Source: Lachnospiraceae bacterium
GTDB taxonomy: Bacteria; Bacillota; Clostridia; Lachnospirales; Lachnospiraceae
Reading direction: 5' to 3'
DNA: 59,329 nt
Assembly (NCBI GenBank): GCA_017441295.1
Contig: JAFRYA010000036.1
Coordinates: forward strand, 1 to 59,329
Shown here: positions 1 through 8,409 of the stretch, piece by piece
Numbering within the stretch: position 1 is the stretch's first letter
Layout of the letters: each line of letters starts with the position of its first letter
Made by a program: the position numbers and the translations under genes
The notes under the pieces: generated by a model
Database searches by the model: none
What the model was told of the DNA's origin: nothing
What the model saw: only the letters and a program-made list of their open reading frames with translations

Positions 1-84
1 AAACGCCGCCAGAGCATCCATATCTGCTATGATCTGATCGGGTTCATCCCGCTGAGTGAACTGATGACACAGGAAATGGCATGA
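1..84 (+). CDS. C-terminal end of an unidentified protein (5' truncated)
   Basis: Frame 1 is open from the first base to a TGA at 82-84 and gives the last 27 residues of a protein ending in LSELMTQEMA. The stretch YDLIGFIPLSEL faintly resembles the last helix of LuxR-type HTH domains (pattern I-x-x-K-L-G-V-x-S-R-x-E-L). That would suit a regulator next to the flavoenzyme array, but it is only a resemblance in a very short fragment. The gene runs toward the convergent flavoprotein gene, with a giant inverted repeat between them. No function is assigned. Confidence 0.4.
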   Translation, partial: KRRQSIHICYDLIGFIPLSELMTQEMA

Positions 85-127
85 CCCGAAGATCATGCCA
101 TTCCTGGAAACTATAAAACTTTCTTAC

Positions 128-311
128 GAGGGGCGGCCTTTGGCGCGATGGCTTTTTTATGTGTCGTTAGCCAGGACTTTTGTGTGCATGGGAGCGGCCG
201 AATGCTCGACTAAACCGACGTGGAGAGCAGTCGGCCGCTCCCATGCACAAAAAAGTCCGGCTAGCTATAGATAAAAAAGAAGAGCCATCGCGCCAAAGCG
301 CGACAGCCCTC
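128..311. repeat. Very long imperfect inverted repeat (giant hairpin)
   Basis: Two arms of about 75-85 bp flank a 29-nt loop (202-230). The innermost 19 bp are perfect (183-201 against 231-249, TGTGCATGGGAGCGGCCGA). A second 15-bp block is also perfect (139-153 against 283-297, TTTGGCGCGATGGCT). Weaker pairing (AGCCNGGACTTTT and GAGGG/CCCTC) joins and extends them, with small asymmetries. It lies between convergent genes, so it may end transcription from both sides, but it is far longer than an ordinary terminator. A MITE-like element or a structured RNA are alternatives. No ORF is seen inside it. Confidence 0.8.
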
Positions 312-343
312 CTTTTATATAAACTTTCTTTTATTAACGGGTA

Positions 344-1804
344 TTAGCCAAGAATATACTCAGCCATAGCTTCAGCTGCAATACGTCCGGAGTTCAGGGC
401 GAATCCCATGTGGTTGCCCGGAATGTAGAAGTTGTAAGCTGTTCCGTAGAGTCCGTTAGCGTCAGTTCCGCATGCATAGAGGCCAGGAACGATGTCGCCT
501 TCCTGAGTCAGGCAGCGCATTCTGCGGTCTGTCAGGATACCGCCTGCGTTAGAGGTCTCCTGAAGGATCATCTTCATTGTGTAGAATGGCGGCTTGCGGA
601 CCGGATTCATGTAACGACGTGATTTGCAGAGGATATCATCGTATCCATGATCACAAGCGTTGTTGTATTCTTCGATTGTCTTAACCAGGTTCTCTTTGTT
701 GATGCCTGCCAGATCAGCCAGCTCTTCGATAGAGTCTGTCTTGAAGAAATACTTGTTAGCGTAATCAGGCTCCTGCATAGCAGCGTCAGCTGCCTCGAAG
801 AAGTGCTCGAAGAAATCTGAGCCGTGAACTTCGTCAAGGAGTTCAGGACCGTGCTTCATCTGATATTTTACGCGGTCAGAGTCAATGATCTCAAATGCTA
901 CGTGGCCTTTCTGACGGAGAATCTGATTGCCGCAGAATGTACCCATCTGGCTCATTTCCTCGTTCATGAAACGCTCGCCGTCCAGGTTAACCATCAGCTC
1001 AGCCTTGGTTCTGTAAGCGCCTTCAAGAATCCAGTGGTTGAAGTTGTCATGGATACCAACGTTGAACTCAGCCAGAACTGGAGATCTGCCAACGCCTGCT
1101 TCCCAAGCCATGCGGAGGCCGTCGCCCTTCAGACCAGGAACCTGTGCGAAGTTCTCACCTTCAGAACCATCTCTGCCGGTGATCTCTTTCTTCATTTCAT
1201 AGTTGTCGCCGATACCGCCGGTGCAGATTGAAACTGCTTTAGCGCGGCATTCGATCTCTTCACCGTTTGCGTCAATAGCGAGAATACCAACAGCTTTGCC
1301 ATCCTCCATGAGGATCTTCTTAACAGGGCATTCGAACATCATCTGTACGCCCATCTGCTCAGCGCGCTCGGTCATACGTCTTACCATTGTGCTGGCGCCA
1401 CGTGGACCTGGCTTGCCGCCGTCATCAGGAATAACGTTGTGAGCTGTCCAGTAAGCCATTGGGAAGTATGGAGCAACCTCGAAGTTAACGCCCATATCCA
1501 TCAGCCAATCAATAGTATCAGCTGTTTTCCAATAGTAGTCATGAACCAGACGAGCGTCTACTGACCAATGTGTATAGTTCATATGCTGCATGAAAGCTTC
1601 TTCACGGGTCAGGGTTAACTGTTTCTGTTTCTGAACACGTGACTCAATAGCGCAAGGGCCCATGCCCATGTTTGCAGCACCACCGGTAATACGCATCTTC
1701 TCGAAACCGATAACAGAAAGTCCCTGCTCTGCAGCAGCGATAGCATTTGCCAGACCTGAAAGTCCCAGAGCGACAACTGCTACATCACATTCCATTTTTT
1801 TCAT
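344..1804 (-). CDS. FAD-dependent oxidoreductase, fumarate reductase flavoprotein superfamily (paralog 1 of 6)
   Basis: This 486-residue cytoplasmic flavoprotein has no signal peptide, heme or FMN domain. An N-terminal FAD Rossmann fold is visible (beta strand DVAVVALGLSGLA, residues 7-19; acidic end of strand 2 at FEK, 34-36; then GGAANMGMG). The C-terminal FAD cap is VPGLYACGTDANG, from about residue 439. The dinucleotide motif reads A-L-G-L-S-G instead of G-x-G-x-x-G. The fumarate-reductase NE-(x)n-RD, HTxGG and NRLGG motifs are replaced (NEEMSQMG, TSNAGG, YNFYIPG), so fumarate is an unlikely substrate. It is the most divergent of the six copies. The start has RBS AAGGAGAG. Redox partner and substrate are unknown. 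Confidence 0.85.
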   Translation of the reverse strand: MKKMECDVAVVALGLSGLANAIAAAEQGLSVIGFEKMRITGGAANMGMGPCAIESRVQKQKQLTLTREEAFMQHMNYTHWSVDARLVHDYYWKTADTIDWLMDMGVNFEVAPYFPMAYWTAHNVIPDDGGKPGPRGASTMVRRMTERAEQMGVQMMFECPVKKILMEDGKAVGILAIDANGEEIECRAKAVSICTGGIGDNYEMKKEITGRDGSEGENFAQVPGLKGDGLRMAWEAGVGRSPVLAEFNVGIHDNFNHWILEGAYRTKAELMVNLDGERFMNEEMSQMGTFCGNQILRQKGHVAFEIIDSDRVKYQMKHGPELLDEVHGSDFFEHFFEAADAAMQEPDYANKYFFKTDSIEELADLAGINKENLVKTIEEYNNACDHGYDDILCKSRRYMNPVRKPPFYTMKMILQETSNAGGILTDRRMRCLTQEGDIVPGLYACGTDANGLYGTAYNFYIPGNHMGFALNSGRIAAEAMAEYILG

Positions 1805-1875
1805 AATATCTCTCCTTATTCGAAAAAGTGTTAATAAATTTGTCTCTTAAAAAGTAACACCTTGTCGGATTAATT

Positions 1876-1897
1876 GCATTATTCTCGTTGCATAAAA
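1876..1897 (-). promoter_or_regulatory. Shared 22-bp upstream element, copy for paralog 1
   Basis: On the + strand it reads GCATTAT-N7-GCATAAAA. It aligns without gaps to the same element upstream of the other five flavoprotein genes and lies 72 bp before this start codon. It is one of the two weaker copies (GCAT in place of GCAC). Function as an activator or repressor site is inferred from conservation and position. Confidence 0.55.
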
Positions 1898-1899
1898 TG

Positions 1900-1918
1900 G
1901 CATATTTTTAAAATATGC
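1900..1918. repeat. Perfect 19-nt AT-rich palindrome
   Basis: GCATATTTT and AAAATATGC form a perfect inverted repeat around a single T. It lies between the end of paralog 2 and the promoter region of paralog 1, directly beside the shared 22-bp element. It could be an operator half-pair or a weak stem-loop after paralog 2. There is no proper U-tract. Confidence 0.5.
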
Positions 1919-1944
1919 GTTTTTGGTCTAACTAACTAATCGTG

Positions 1945-3405
1945 TCAGCCGTTGATCTCCTCAGCCATGTATTCGCCTGCCAGTCGGCCTGAGTTCAGGC
2001 AGAAGCACATGCTTAAGCCAGGCAGATAGAAATCATATGTATCGCCGTTAATGATATTGCCGTCAGTACCGCATACATAGAGGCCAGGGATTACCTCGTC
2101 ATCCTGGGTAAGTGCCTGCAGCTTGTGGTTGATCTTGATGCCGCCGGTGCCAACGCCGGTAGCTGACTGAAGGATCATCTTCATGCAGTAGAACGGAGGA
2201 GTGGAAATCGGATTCATGTAACGTGTTCTGCACAGTTCCAGATCGCGTCCATGGTAGCAGTAGTCGTTCCATTTCTCGATAGTCTCAACCAGGTTCTCTT
2301 TGTTGATGCCCATCTTGTCAGCCAGTTCCTCGATAGTGTCTGCCTTGCAGAAGTAATCAGCATATTCCGGCTCTGCAATAGCGCGCTCAGCTGCATCGAA
2401 GAATTTCTCATAGAAGTCATCGCCGTGAACTTCGTCCAGAACTTCCGGACCATACTTGATGAGGTGTTTGATACGTGCGGTATCAACGATTTCGAATGCA
2501 ACACTGCCAGGCTGATTGTGAAGGGCATTGCCGAAGTATGAGCCCATCTCACTCATTTCCTCATTGATAAAACGGTAGCCATCCATGTTTACGCAAAGTT
2601 CCGGTTTGGAACGGAATGCGCCTTCCAGCTCCCAGTGATTGAAGTTGTCATGAACGCCAACACCGAATTCAGGATGGATAGGCAGACGGCCTGCGCCAGC
2701 CTCCCATGCCAGCTTAAGGCCTTCGCCCTTCAGACCAGGAACTGATGCGAAATACTCAATCTCGCCAGGCTTTACGCCGGTCAGCTCTTCAGTGAGCTCC
2801 AGATTGTCGCCAACACCGCCGGTGCAGATAGCAACGCATTTAGCGCGGCATTCAACTTCTTCGCCGTCAGGACCTGTTGCCAGGATACCTACAGCCCTGC
2901 CGTCCTCCATGAGGATCTTCTTAACCGGGGTCTCGAATACCATCTGTACGCCGAGTTCATTAGCGCGTTCGGTCATGCGCTTGATCATTGTGCCGGCGCC
3001 TCTTGGGCCAGGACGACCGCCGCCCTCAGGGATTACATTGTGTGCTGTCCACTGAGCCTTCGGGAAATATGGGGCAACTTCAAATTCAACGCCCATATCC
3101 ATCAGCCAGTCGATGGTGTCAGCGCTCTTCCAGAAAATGTCATGTACCAGATGGGCATCTACAGCGTAATGTGTATATTCCATGTGGTGCATAAATGCTT
3201 CTTCTCTGGTAAGTGTGAGCTGTTTCTTTTTCTGAAGACGTGACTCAATGGCGCAAGGGCCCATGCCCATGTTGGCAGCGCCGCCGGTGATGCGCATCTT
3301 CTCAAATCCGATTACGGACAGACCCTGCTCAGCAGCAGCGATTGAAAGCGCGAGTCCGGACAGACCCAGGGCTACGATAGCCACGTCAGCTTCATATTTT
3401 TTCAT
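1945..3405 (-). CDS. FAD-dependent oxidoreductase, fumarate reductase flavoprotein superfamily (paralog 2 of 6)
   Basis: This 486-residue paralog keeps the A-L-G-L-S-G nucleotide motif (residues 12-17), FEKMRITGG, and the family-specific stretch HNVIPEGGGRPGPRGAG near residue 125. Around the presumed active site it reads GTGGIKINHKLQ and TYDFYLPGLSMCFCLNSGR. The Cys residues in the last stretch are unusual among the six. RFINEEMSEMGSY replaces the catalytic NE..RD arginine region of fumarate reductases. The start is set by AGGAGG eight bases upstream. The promoter region carries the shared 22-bp element, and upstream transcription is blocked by the terminator of paralog 3, so it is probably a single-gene unit. 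Confidence 0.86.
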   Translation of the reverse strand: MKKYEADVAIVALGLSGLALSIAAAEQGLSVIGFEKMRITGGAANMGMGPCAIESRLQKKKQLTLTREEAFMHHMEYTHYAVDAHLVHDIFWKSADTIDWLMDMGVEFEVAPYFPKAQWTAHNVIPEGGGRPGPRGAGTMIKRMTERANELGVQMVFETPVKKILMEDGRAVGILATGPDGEEVECRAKCVAICTGGVGDNLELTEELTGVKPGEIEYFASVPGLKGEGLKLAWEAGAGRLPIHPEFGVGVHDNFNHWELEGAFRSKPELCVNMDGYRFINEEMSEMGSYFGNALHNQPGSVAFEIVDTARIKHLIKYGPEVLDEVHGDDFYEKFFDAAERAIAEPEYADYFCKADTIEELADKMGINKENLVETIEKWNDYCYHGRDLELCRTRYMNPISTPPFYCMKMILQSATGVGTGGIKINHKLQALTQDDEVIPGLYVCGTDGNIINGDTYDFYLPGLSMCFCLNSGRLAGEYMAEEING

Positions 3406-3470
3406 GTGAAATACCTCCTGTAAAAGTAAATAATCTTACAACTTTATTTTATGTTTATTTATAGTGAAAT

Positions 3471-3492
3471 GCATTGGACTTTGAGCACAAAA
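3471..3492 (-). promoter_or_regulatory. Shared 22-bp upstream element, copy for paralog 2
   Basis: The + strand reads GCATTGG-N7-GCACAAAA, 66 bp upstream of the start codon. It is followed toward the gene by AAACATAAAATAA, which also occurs upstream of paralog 4 and could hold a -10 box. Its A-tract also serves as the U-tract of the paralog 3 terminator. Confidence 0.65.
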
Positions 3493-3517
3493 AAGGCACC
3501 CCATTGGGATGCCTTTT
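3491..3517 (-). terminator. Rho-independent terminator of paralog 3
   Basis: The stem AAAAGGCA/TGCCTTTT has an inner CCC/GGG pairing. On the - strand it is followed by a run of T residues, and it sits 23 bp after the stop codon of paralog 3. Confidence 0.8.
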
Positions 3518-3539
3518 ACACAAATATCAGTGGCCTGAT

Positions 3540-5006
3540 TTAGAAATCGTTCAGCTCCTCAGCCATGTATTCAGCAGCCATACGTCCTGAGTTCAGGGCG
3601 AATGCCATGTTCATGCCTGGCAGATAGAAGTCGTATGTCGGGCCGTAAATGTTGCATGCGTCAATACCGCAGGCATAGAGGCCAGGAACAACCTTGTCCT
3701 CTGCGTCAAGGCACTGCAGCTTGTGGTTAACTGTGATACCGCCTGATGCGATACCAGCAGCACCCTGCATAACCATCTTCATGCAGTAGAATGGAGGTGT
3801 TGCGATAGGATACAGGTAACGTGTTCTGCAAAGCTCCAGATCGCGTCCGTGATCACAATAGCTGTTCCAGTTGTTGATTGTTTCAACCAGATTCTCTTTG
3901 TTGATGCCTGTCATATCAGCCAGCTCTTCAATGGTATTAGCCTTGAAGAAATACTTGCCGCCGAATTCAGGCTCAGCCAGAGCTTCCTCAGCCTTCTCAA
4001 AGAATCTCTCATAGAAGTCATCGCCGTGTACCTGATCCAGAACTTCCGGACCATACTTGATGTAATGTTTGATACGTGCTGTGTCAACGATCTCGAAGCA
4101 TACGTGACCCGGCTGATTGTATGTAGCATTTCCGAAGTATGAGCTCATCTCACTCATTTCCTCGTTGATGAAACGGAAACCGTCCAGGTTAACTGCTACT
4201 TCAGGTTTTGAACGGAAAGCACCTTCCAGCTCCCAATGGTTGAAGTTGTCATGAACACCAACGCCCAGCTCAGGGAAGATAGGAGCCAGCTTAACGCCAG
4301 CCTCAACAGCCATCTTGATACCATCGCCTACGAGGCCAGGAACGCCTGCGAAGAACTCGATGCTCTCAGGATCGATACCGGTGAGCTCTTTGGTTAATTC
4401 CATGTTAAGTCCCAGACCGCCGGTGCAGATAGCAACGAATTTGCTGCGGCATTCAATTTCTTCTCCGTCAGGACCAACAGCCAGAACACCAACAGCTCTG
4501 CCGTTCTCCATAAGAACCTTCTTAACAGGTGTTTCAAATACCATCTGAACACCCATCTGTTCAGCGCGCTCAGTCATTCTCTTAACCATTGTGCCGGCGC
4601 CTCTTGGGCCAGGACGTCCGCCGCCCTCAGGAATAACGTTGTGAGCTGTCCACTCAGCCTTTGGGAAGTAAGGAGCAACCTCGAAGTCAACGCCCATATC
4701 CATCAGCCAGTCAATGGTGTCAGCGCTCTTCCAGAAGAAGTCATGAACCAGATGAGCATCTACTGAATAATGTGTATATTCCATATGATGCATGAATGCT
4801 TCTTCACGTGTAAGAGTGAGCTGTTTCTTCTTCTGAAGACGTGACTCAACCGCGAAAGGTCCCATACCCATGTTAGCAGCACCGCCGGCAACACGCATCT
4901 TTTCGAAGCCGATTACTGACAGGCCCTGCTCAGCAGCAGCGATGGAAGTTGCCAGACCGGAAAGACCCAGAGCAACAACCGCTACATCACATTCCATTTT
5001 TTTCAT
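3540..5006 (-). CDS. FAD-dependent oxidoreductase, fumarate reductase flavoprotein superfamily (paralog 3 of 6)
   Basis: This copy has 488 residues. The reading frame is open seven codons further (to 5027), but CAGGAGG lies just upstream of the ATG at 5006, giving the same MKKMECD start as paralogs 1 and 5. Distinctive points are MRVAGGAANMGMGPF, IASGGITVNHKLQ and PTYDFYLPGMNMAF near the C terminus, and the cluster's only ELTGIDPESIEFFAGVPGL variant. The A-L-G-L-S-G motif and the missing fumarate-type catalytic residues match its neighbours. It has its own shared element and its own terminator, so it is probably transcribed alone. Confidence 0.86.
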   Translation of the reverse strand: MKKMECDVAVVALGLSGLATSIAAAEQGLSVIGFEKMRVAGGAANMGMGPFAVESRLQKKKQLTLTREEAFMHHMEYTHYSVDAHLVHDFFWKSADTIDWLMDMGVDFEVAPYFPKAEWTAHNVIPEGGGRPGPRGAGTMVKRMTERAEQMGVQMVFETPVKKVLMENGRAVGVLAVGPDGEEIECRSKFVAICTGGLGLNMELTKELTGIDPESIEFFAGVPGLVGDGIKMAVEAGVKLAPIFPELGVGVHDNFNHWELEGAFRSKPEVAVNLDGFRFINEEMSEMSSYFGNATYNQPGHVCFEIVDTARIKHYIKYGPEVLDQVHGDDFYERFFEKAEEALAEPEFGGKYFFKANTIEELADMTGINKENLVETINNWNSYCDHGRDLELCRTRYLYPIATPPFYCMKMVMQGAAGIASGGITVNHKLQCLDAEDKVVPGLYACGIDACNIYGPTYDFYLPGMNMAFALNSGRMAAEYMAEELNDF

Positions 5007-5073
5007 TAAAGTTTCCTCCTGTTGCAAGAAATGTTGTTTACAATGCTTATTCTAATTTTATGGATTGCTAAAA

Positions 5074-5095
5074 ACATTGGCACGGAGGCACAAAA
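5074..5095 (-). promoter_or_regulatory. Shared 22-bp upstream element, copy for paralog 3
   Basis: The + strand reads ACATTGG-N7-GCACAAAA, 68 bp from the ATG at 5006. Read toward the gene, CATAAAAT follows, as it does at paralogs 2 and 4. Confidence 0.62.
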
Positions 5096-5140
5096 AATTT
5101 TTGAATATTACGATTTTTATTGTCGTTGCCGTCGACAAGA

Positions 5141-5166
5141 AACTCCCCGCCGTAAAGCGGGGAGTT
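5141..5166 (-). terminator. Hairpin terminator of paralog 4
   Basis: A perfect 10-bp stem AACTCCCCGC/GCGGGGAGTT with a 6-nt loop lies 16 bp after the stop codon of paralog 4. The T-tract on the - strand is short (TTTCTT), so termination may be partial. Confidence 0.65.
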
Positions 5167-5181
5167 AAGATGAATTTCAGA

Positions 5182-6645
5182 TTAGAAATTATTCAGCTCT
5201 TCTGCCATGTACTCAGCAGCCAGACGGCCGGAGTTCAGAGCGAAGCCCATGTTCAGGCCTGGCAGATAGAAGTCATATGTATCGCCATAAATGTTGCAGG
5301 CGTCAACGCCGCATGCATACAGGCCAGGGATGATCTCGTCATCCTCAGTGAGGCACTGAAGCTTGTGGTTGGTTTTAACACCGCCGCATGCGATACCGTT
5401 CAGTGACTGAAGAACCATCTTCATGCAGTAGAACGGAGGAGTAGAGATCGGATTCATGTAACGTGTTCTGCAAAGTTCGAGGTCACGTCCATGCTCGCAG
5501 TAATCATTCCAGTTGTTAACTGTTTCTACGAGACCGTCCTTGTCGATGCCGGCTTTCTCAGCCAGCTCTTCAATAGTGTCTGCTTTCCAGAAGAACTTGG
5601 AGAAATCTTCCTCTTCCAGTGATCTCTCAGCTTCCTCGAAGAAGTGCTCATAGAAGTCATCACCATGAACTTCGTCGATTACTTCAGGACCATATTTGAT
5701 GCGGTCTTTGATACGCTTGGTATCAACGATTTCGAAGCAGATATGATCAGGCTGTCTGTAAACTGCGTTTCCGAAGAATGAACCCATCTCGCTCATTTCC
5801 TCGTTGATGAAACGATAGCCGTCTTTGTTTACTGTAAGTTCTGGTTTTGAACGGAAAGCTGCTTCCAGATTCCAGTGGTTGAAGTTGTCATGAACACCAA
5901 CACCGAGTTCCGGATGTACAGGAACTCTGGCTGCTCCAGCTTCCCAGGCCATCTTAAGGCCGTCGCCCTTGATACCAGGAACGAGGTTGAACTGCTCGAG
6001 AGCCTCAGGAACAACGCCGGTGAGCTCTAATGTCAGTTCTTCGTTGTCGCCTGCGCCGCCGGTGCAGATAGCAACGAATTTAGAGCGGCACTCAACTTCT
6101 TCGCCGTCAGGGCCTGTTGCCAGGATACCTACAGCTCTGCCGTTTTCCATAATGATCTTCTTAACAGGTGTCTCAAATACCATCTGAACACCCATCTGCT
6201 CAGCACGCTCTGTCATACGCTTGCACATTGTGCCGGCGCCTCTTGGGCCAGGACGTCCGCCGCCCTCAGGGATAACGTTGTGAGCTGTCCACTGTGCCTT
6301 CGGGAAGTATGGAGCTACTTCAAACTCAACACCCATGTCCATCAGCCAGTCGATTGTGTCTGCGCTCTTCCAGAATATGTCATGAACAAGATGAGCATCT
6401 ACTGCATAGTGAGCATACTCCATGTGGTGCATGAATGCCTGCTCTCTAGTGAGGGTCAGCTGTTTCTTTTTCTGAAGACGTGACTCAACTGCGAATGGAC
6501 CCATGCCCATGTTAGCTGCACCGCCTGCCAGACGCATCTTCTCGAATCCGATTACGGACAGACCCTGCTCTGCGCAAGCGATAGCTGTTGCCAGTCCGGA
6601 AAGTCCCAGAGCGACAACTGCTACATCACATTCATATTTTTTCAT
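5182..6645 (-). CDS. FAD-dependent oxidoreductase, fumarate reductase flavoprotein superfamily (paralog 4 of 6)
   Basis: This 487-residue copy starts MKKYECD after an AGGAGG box. It carries the A-L-G-L-S-G motif, FEKMRLAGGAANMGMG (Leu-Ala where others have Ile-Thr), HNVIPEGGGRPGPRGAGTM, IACGGVKTNHKLQ with a Cys before GG, and DTYDFYLPGLNMGF. RFINEEMSEMGSF takes the place of the catalytic NE..RD segment. It most resembles paralog 2 in the C-terminal cap, which suggests stepwise tandem duplication. A hairpin follows the stop and the shared element precedes the start. Confidence 0.86.
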   Translation of the reverse strand: MKKYECDVAVVALGLSGLATAIACAEQGLSVIGFEKMRLAGGAANMGMGPFAVESRLQKKKQLTLTREQAFMHHMEYAHYAVDAHLVHDIFWKSADTIDWLMDMGVEFEVAPYFPKAQWTAHNVIPEGGGRPGPRGAGTMCKRMTERAEQMGVQMVFETPVKKIIMENGRAVGILATGPDGEEVECRSKFVAICTGGAGDNEELTLELTGVVPEALEQFNLVPGIKGDGLKMAWEAGAARVPVHPELGVGVHDNFNHWNLEAAFRSKPELTVNKDGYRFINEEMSEMGSFFGNAVYRQPDHICFEIVDTKRIKDRIKYGPEVIDEVHGDDFYEHFFEEAERSLEEEDFSKFFWKADTIEELAEKAGIDKDGLVETVNNWNDYCEHGRDLELCRTRYMNPISTPPFYCMKMVLQSLNGIACGGVKTNHKLQCLTEDDEIIPGLYACGVDACNIYGDTYDFYLPGLNMGFALNSGRLAAEYMAEELNNF

Positions 6646-6710
6646 TACAAAAATACCTCCTATAAGATATAAACATTACAATGTTATTTTATGTTTGCCG
6701 ATATTGAAAA

Positions 6711-6732
6711 GCATTGGACTCGGCGCACAAAA
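6711..6732 (-). promoter_or_regulatory. Shared 22-bp upstream element, copy for paralog 4
   Basis: The + strand reads GCATTGG-N7-GCACAAAA, 66 bp from the start codon. The constant blocks and the distance match paralog 2 exactly. Confidence 0.65.
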
Positions 6733-6764
6733 TGATTTTTGTCAAGGACACATTTTACACAATA

Positions 6765-8225
6765 TCAGCCGTTCAGTTCCTCAGCCATGTACTCAGCTGC
6801 CAGACGTCCTGAATTCAGGGCGAATGCCATGTTCATGCCCGGGAAGTAGAAGTTATATGTGTCGCCATAGATGTTGCAGGCATCAATACCGCAGCAGTAA
6901 AGTCCTGGAACAACCTTGTTGTCATTGGTTACGCACTGCAGTTTGTGGTTAACGTTTACGCCGCCTGAAATACCGCCGTTGGTGGTCTGCAGGATCATCT
7001 TCATGCAGTAGAACGGAGGAGTGGAGATCGGGTTCATATAACGGGTTCTGCACAGCTCCAGATCGCGGCCGTGATAGCAGTAATCGTTCCATCTCTCAAT
7101 TGTCGCTACGAGGTTCTCTTTGTTAATGCCTACTTTGTCAGCCAGCTCTTCGATAGAATCTGCCTTCCAGAACCAGTTCGCATATTCCGGCTCAGCCAGA
7201 GCAGTCTCAGCATCTTCAAAGAAATTGTCATAGAAATCATCGCCGTGTACCTGGTCGAGGATTTCAGGTCCGGTTTTCTGGAGACGTTTGATACGCGCGG
7301 TGTCAATGATCTCAAAGCCGCATTTGCCGGGCTGCATTGAAACAGCGTTTGCGTAATAAGAGGTCATTTCAGTCATTTCCTCATTGATGAAACGCTCGCC
7401 GTTCAGGTTGACAGTCAACTCAGGCTTAGCACGGAATGCGCCTTCCAGATGCCAATGGTTAAAGTTGTCATGAATACCTACATTGAACTCTGAATGAGGC
7501 TGAACCTTGCCGGCGCCTGCTTCCCATGCCAGCTTGAGGCCGTCGCCTACCAGACCCGGAACGCCGCCGAAGATTTCAACGTCATCCGGTTTAACGCCGA
7601 TGAGTTCTTCTCTGAATTCTACGTTGCTGCCAACGCCGCCGGTGCAGATAGCAACGAATTTGCTGCGGCACTCGATCTCTTCGCCGCTTGCGTCAACTGC
7701 AAGGATACCAACAGCCCTGCCGTCCTCTACGAGGATTTTCTTAACCGGTGCTTCCAGAACCATCTGAACGCCCAGCTGCTCAGCGCGCTCGGTCAGTCTC
7801 TTGCACATTGTACCTGCGCCTCTTGGGCCTGGACGTCCGCCGCCCTCAGGGATAACGTTGTGGGCCGTCCACTGAGCCTTCGGGAAGTATGGCTGTACTT
7901 CAAATTCAACGCCCATGTCCATCAGCCAGTCAATAGTATCAGCACTCTTCCAGAAGATGTCATGTACCAGATGAGCGTCAACATTCCAGTGTGTATGCTC
8001 CATATGGAACATAAATGCTTCCTCACGTGTAAGTGTAAGCTGTTTCTTCTTCTGAACACGGGATTCAACCGCGAATGGTCCCATGCCCATGTTTGCTGCG
8101 CCGCCGGTCACACGCATCTTCTCAAATCCGATAACGGACAGGCCCAGCTCAGCGGCTGCTACGGAGACTGCCAGTCCGGACAGACCCAGAGCGACAACCG
8201 CCAGATCGCATTCCATTTTCTTCAT
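6765..8225 (-). CDS. FAD-dependent oxidoreductase, fumarate reductase flavoprotein superfamily (paralog 5 of 6)
   Basis: This 486-residue copy begins MKKMECDLAVVALGLSGLA behind AGGAGG. It differs at likely substrate-facing positions: EVQPYFPKAQ where others have EVAPYFPKAQ, NGGISGGVNVNHKLQ, and DTYNFYFPGMNMAF (Asn-Phe-Tyr-Phe, shared only with paralog 6). It has a Cys pair at GLYCCGIDACNIYG in the FAD cap. RFINEEMTEMTSYY replaces the NE..RD region. No clear terminator follows. Upstream lie the shared element and, about 185 bp from the start codon, the phased dyad array. Confidence 0.86.
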   Translation of the reverse strand: MKKMECDLAVVALGLSGLAVSVAAAELGLSVIGFEKMRVTGGAANMGMGPFAVESRVQKKKQLTLTREEAFMFHMEHTHWNVDAHLVHDIFWKSADTIDWLMDMGVEFEVQPYFPKAQWTAHNVIPEGGGRPGPRGAGTMCKRLTERAEQLGVQMVLEAPVKKILVEDGRAVGILAVDASGEEIECRSKFVAICTGGVGSNVEFREELIGVKPDDVEIFGGVPGLVGDGLKLAWEAGAGKVQPHSEFNVGIHDNFNHWHLEGAFRAKPELTVNLNGERFINEEMTEMTSYYANAVSMQPGKCGFEIIDTARIKRLQKTGPEILDQVHGDDFYDNFFEDAETALAEPEYANWFWKADSIEELADKVGINKENLVATIERWNDYCYHGRDLELCRTRYMNPISTPPFYCMKMILQTTNGGISGGVNVNHKLQCVTNDNKVVPGLYCCGIDACNIYGDTYNFYFPGMNMAFALNSGRLAAEYMAEELNG

Positions 8226-8296
8226 ATATCAATTCCTCCTGTGATTATCATTGAATGATAGCTACAAATTAATAATAATGATTATATAGAGGAAAA

Positions 8297-8318
8297 ACAT
8301 TGGAAGGGTTGAACAAAA
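8297..8318 (-). promoter_or_regulatory. Shared 22-bp upstream element, copy for paralog 5
   Basis: The + strand reads ACATTGG-N7-GAACAAAA, 72 bp from the start codon. A TATAAT lies on the gene side (CTATATAATC read toward the gene), so the element sits near or just upstream of a -35 region. Confidence 0.6.
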
Positions 8319-8409
8319 TAATAAATTAAAATTTGTAAATCGATTATTTCTTGTATTCCAAATGAAAAGAATCAGGTAAACGCTGTCTTTTCATGTCAGC
8401 ACCGTACAA

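Noticed and set aside
5074..5095. Sigma-54 promoter (TGGCAC/TTGC) in the shared element
   Set aside because: TGGCAC appears in only one copy and on the strand opposite to the gene, without a correctly spaced TTGC.
7494..8258. 254-codon + strand ORF opposite paralog 5, and similar long ORFs opposite the other paralogs
   Set aside because: They are antisense shadows of the conserved flavoprotein genes. Their translations change with each copy, resemble no known family and have no RBS.
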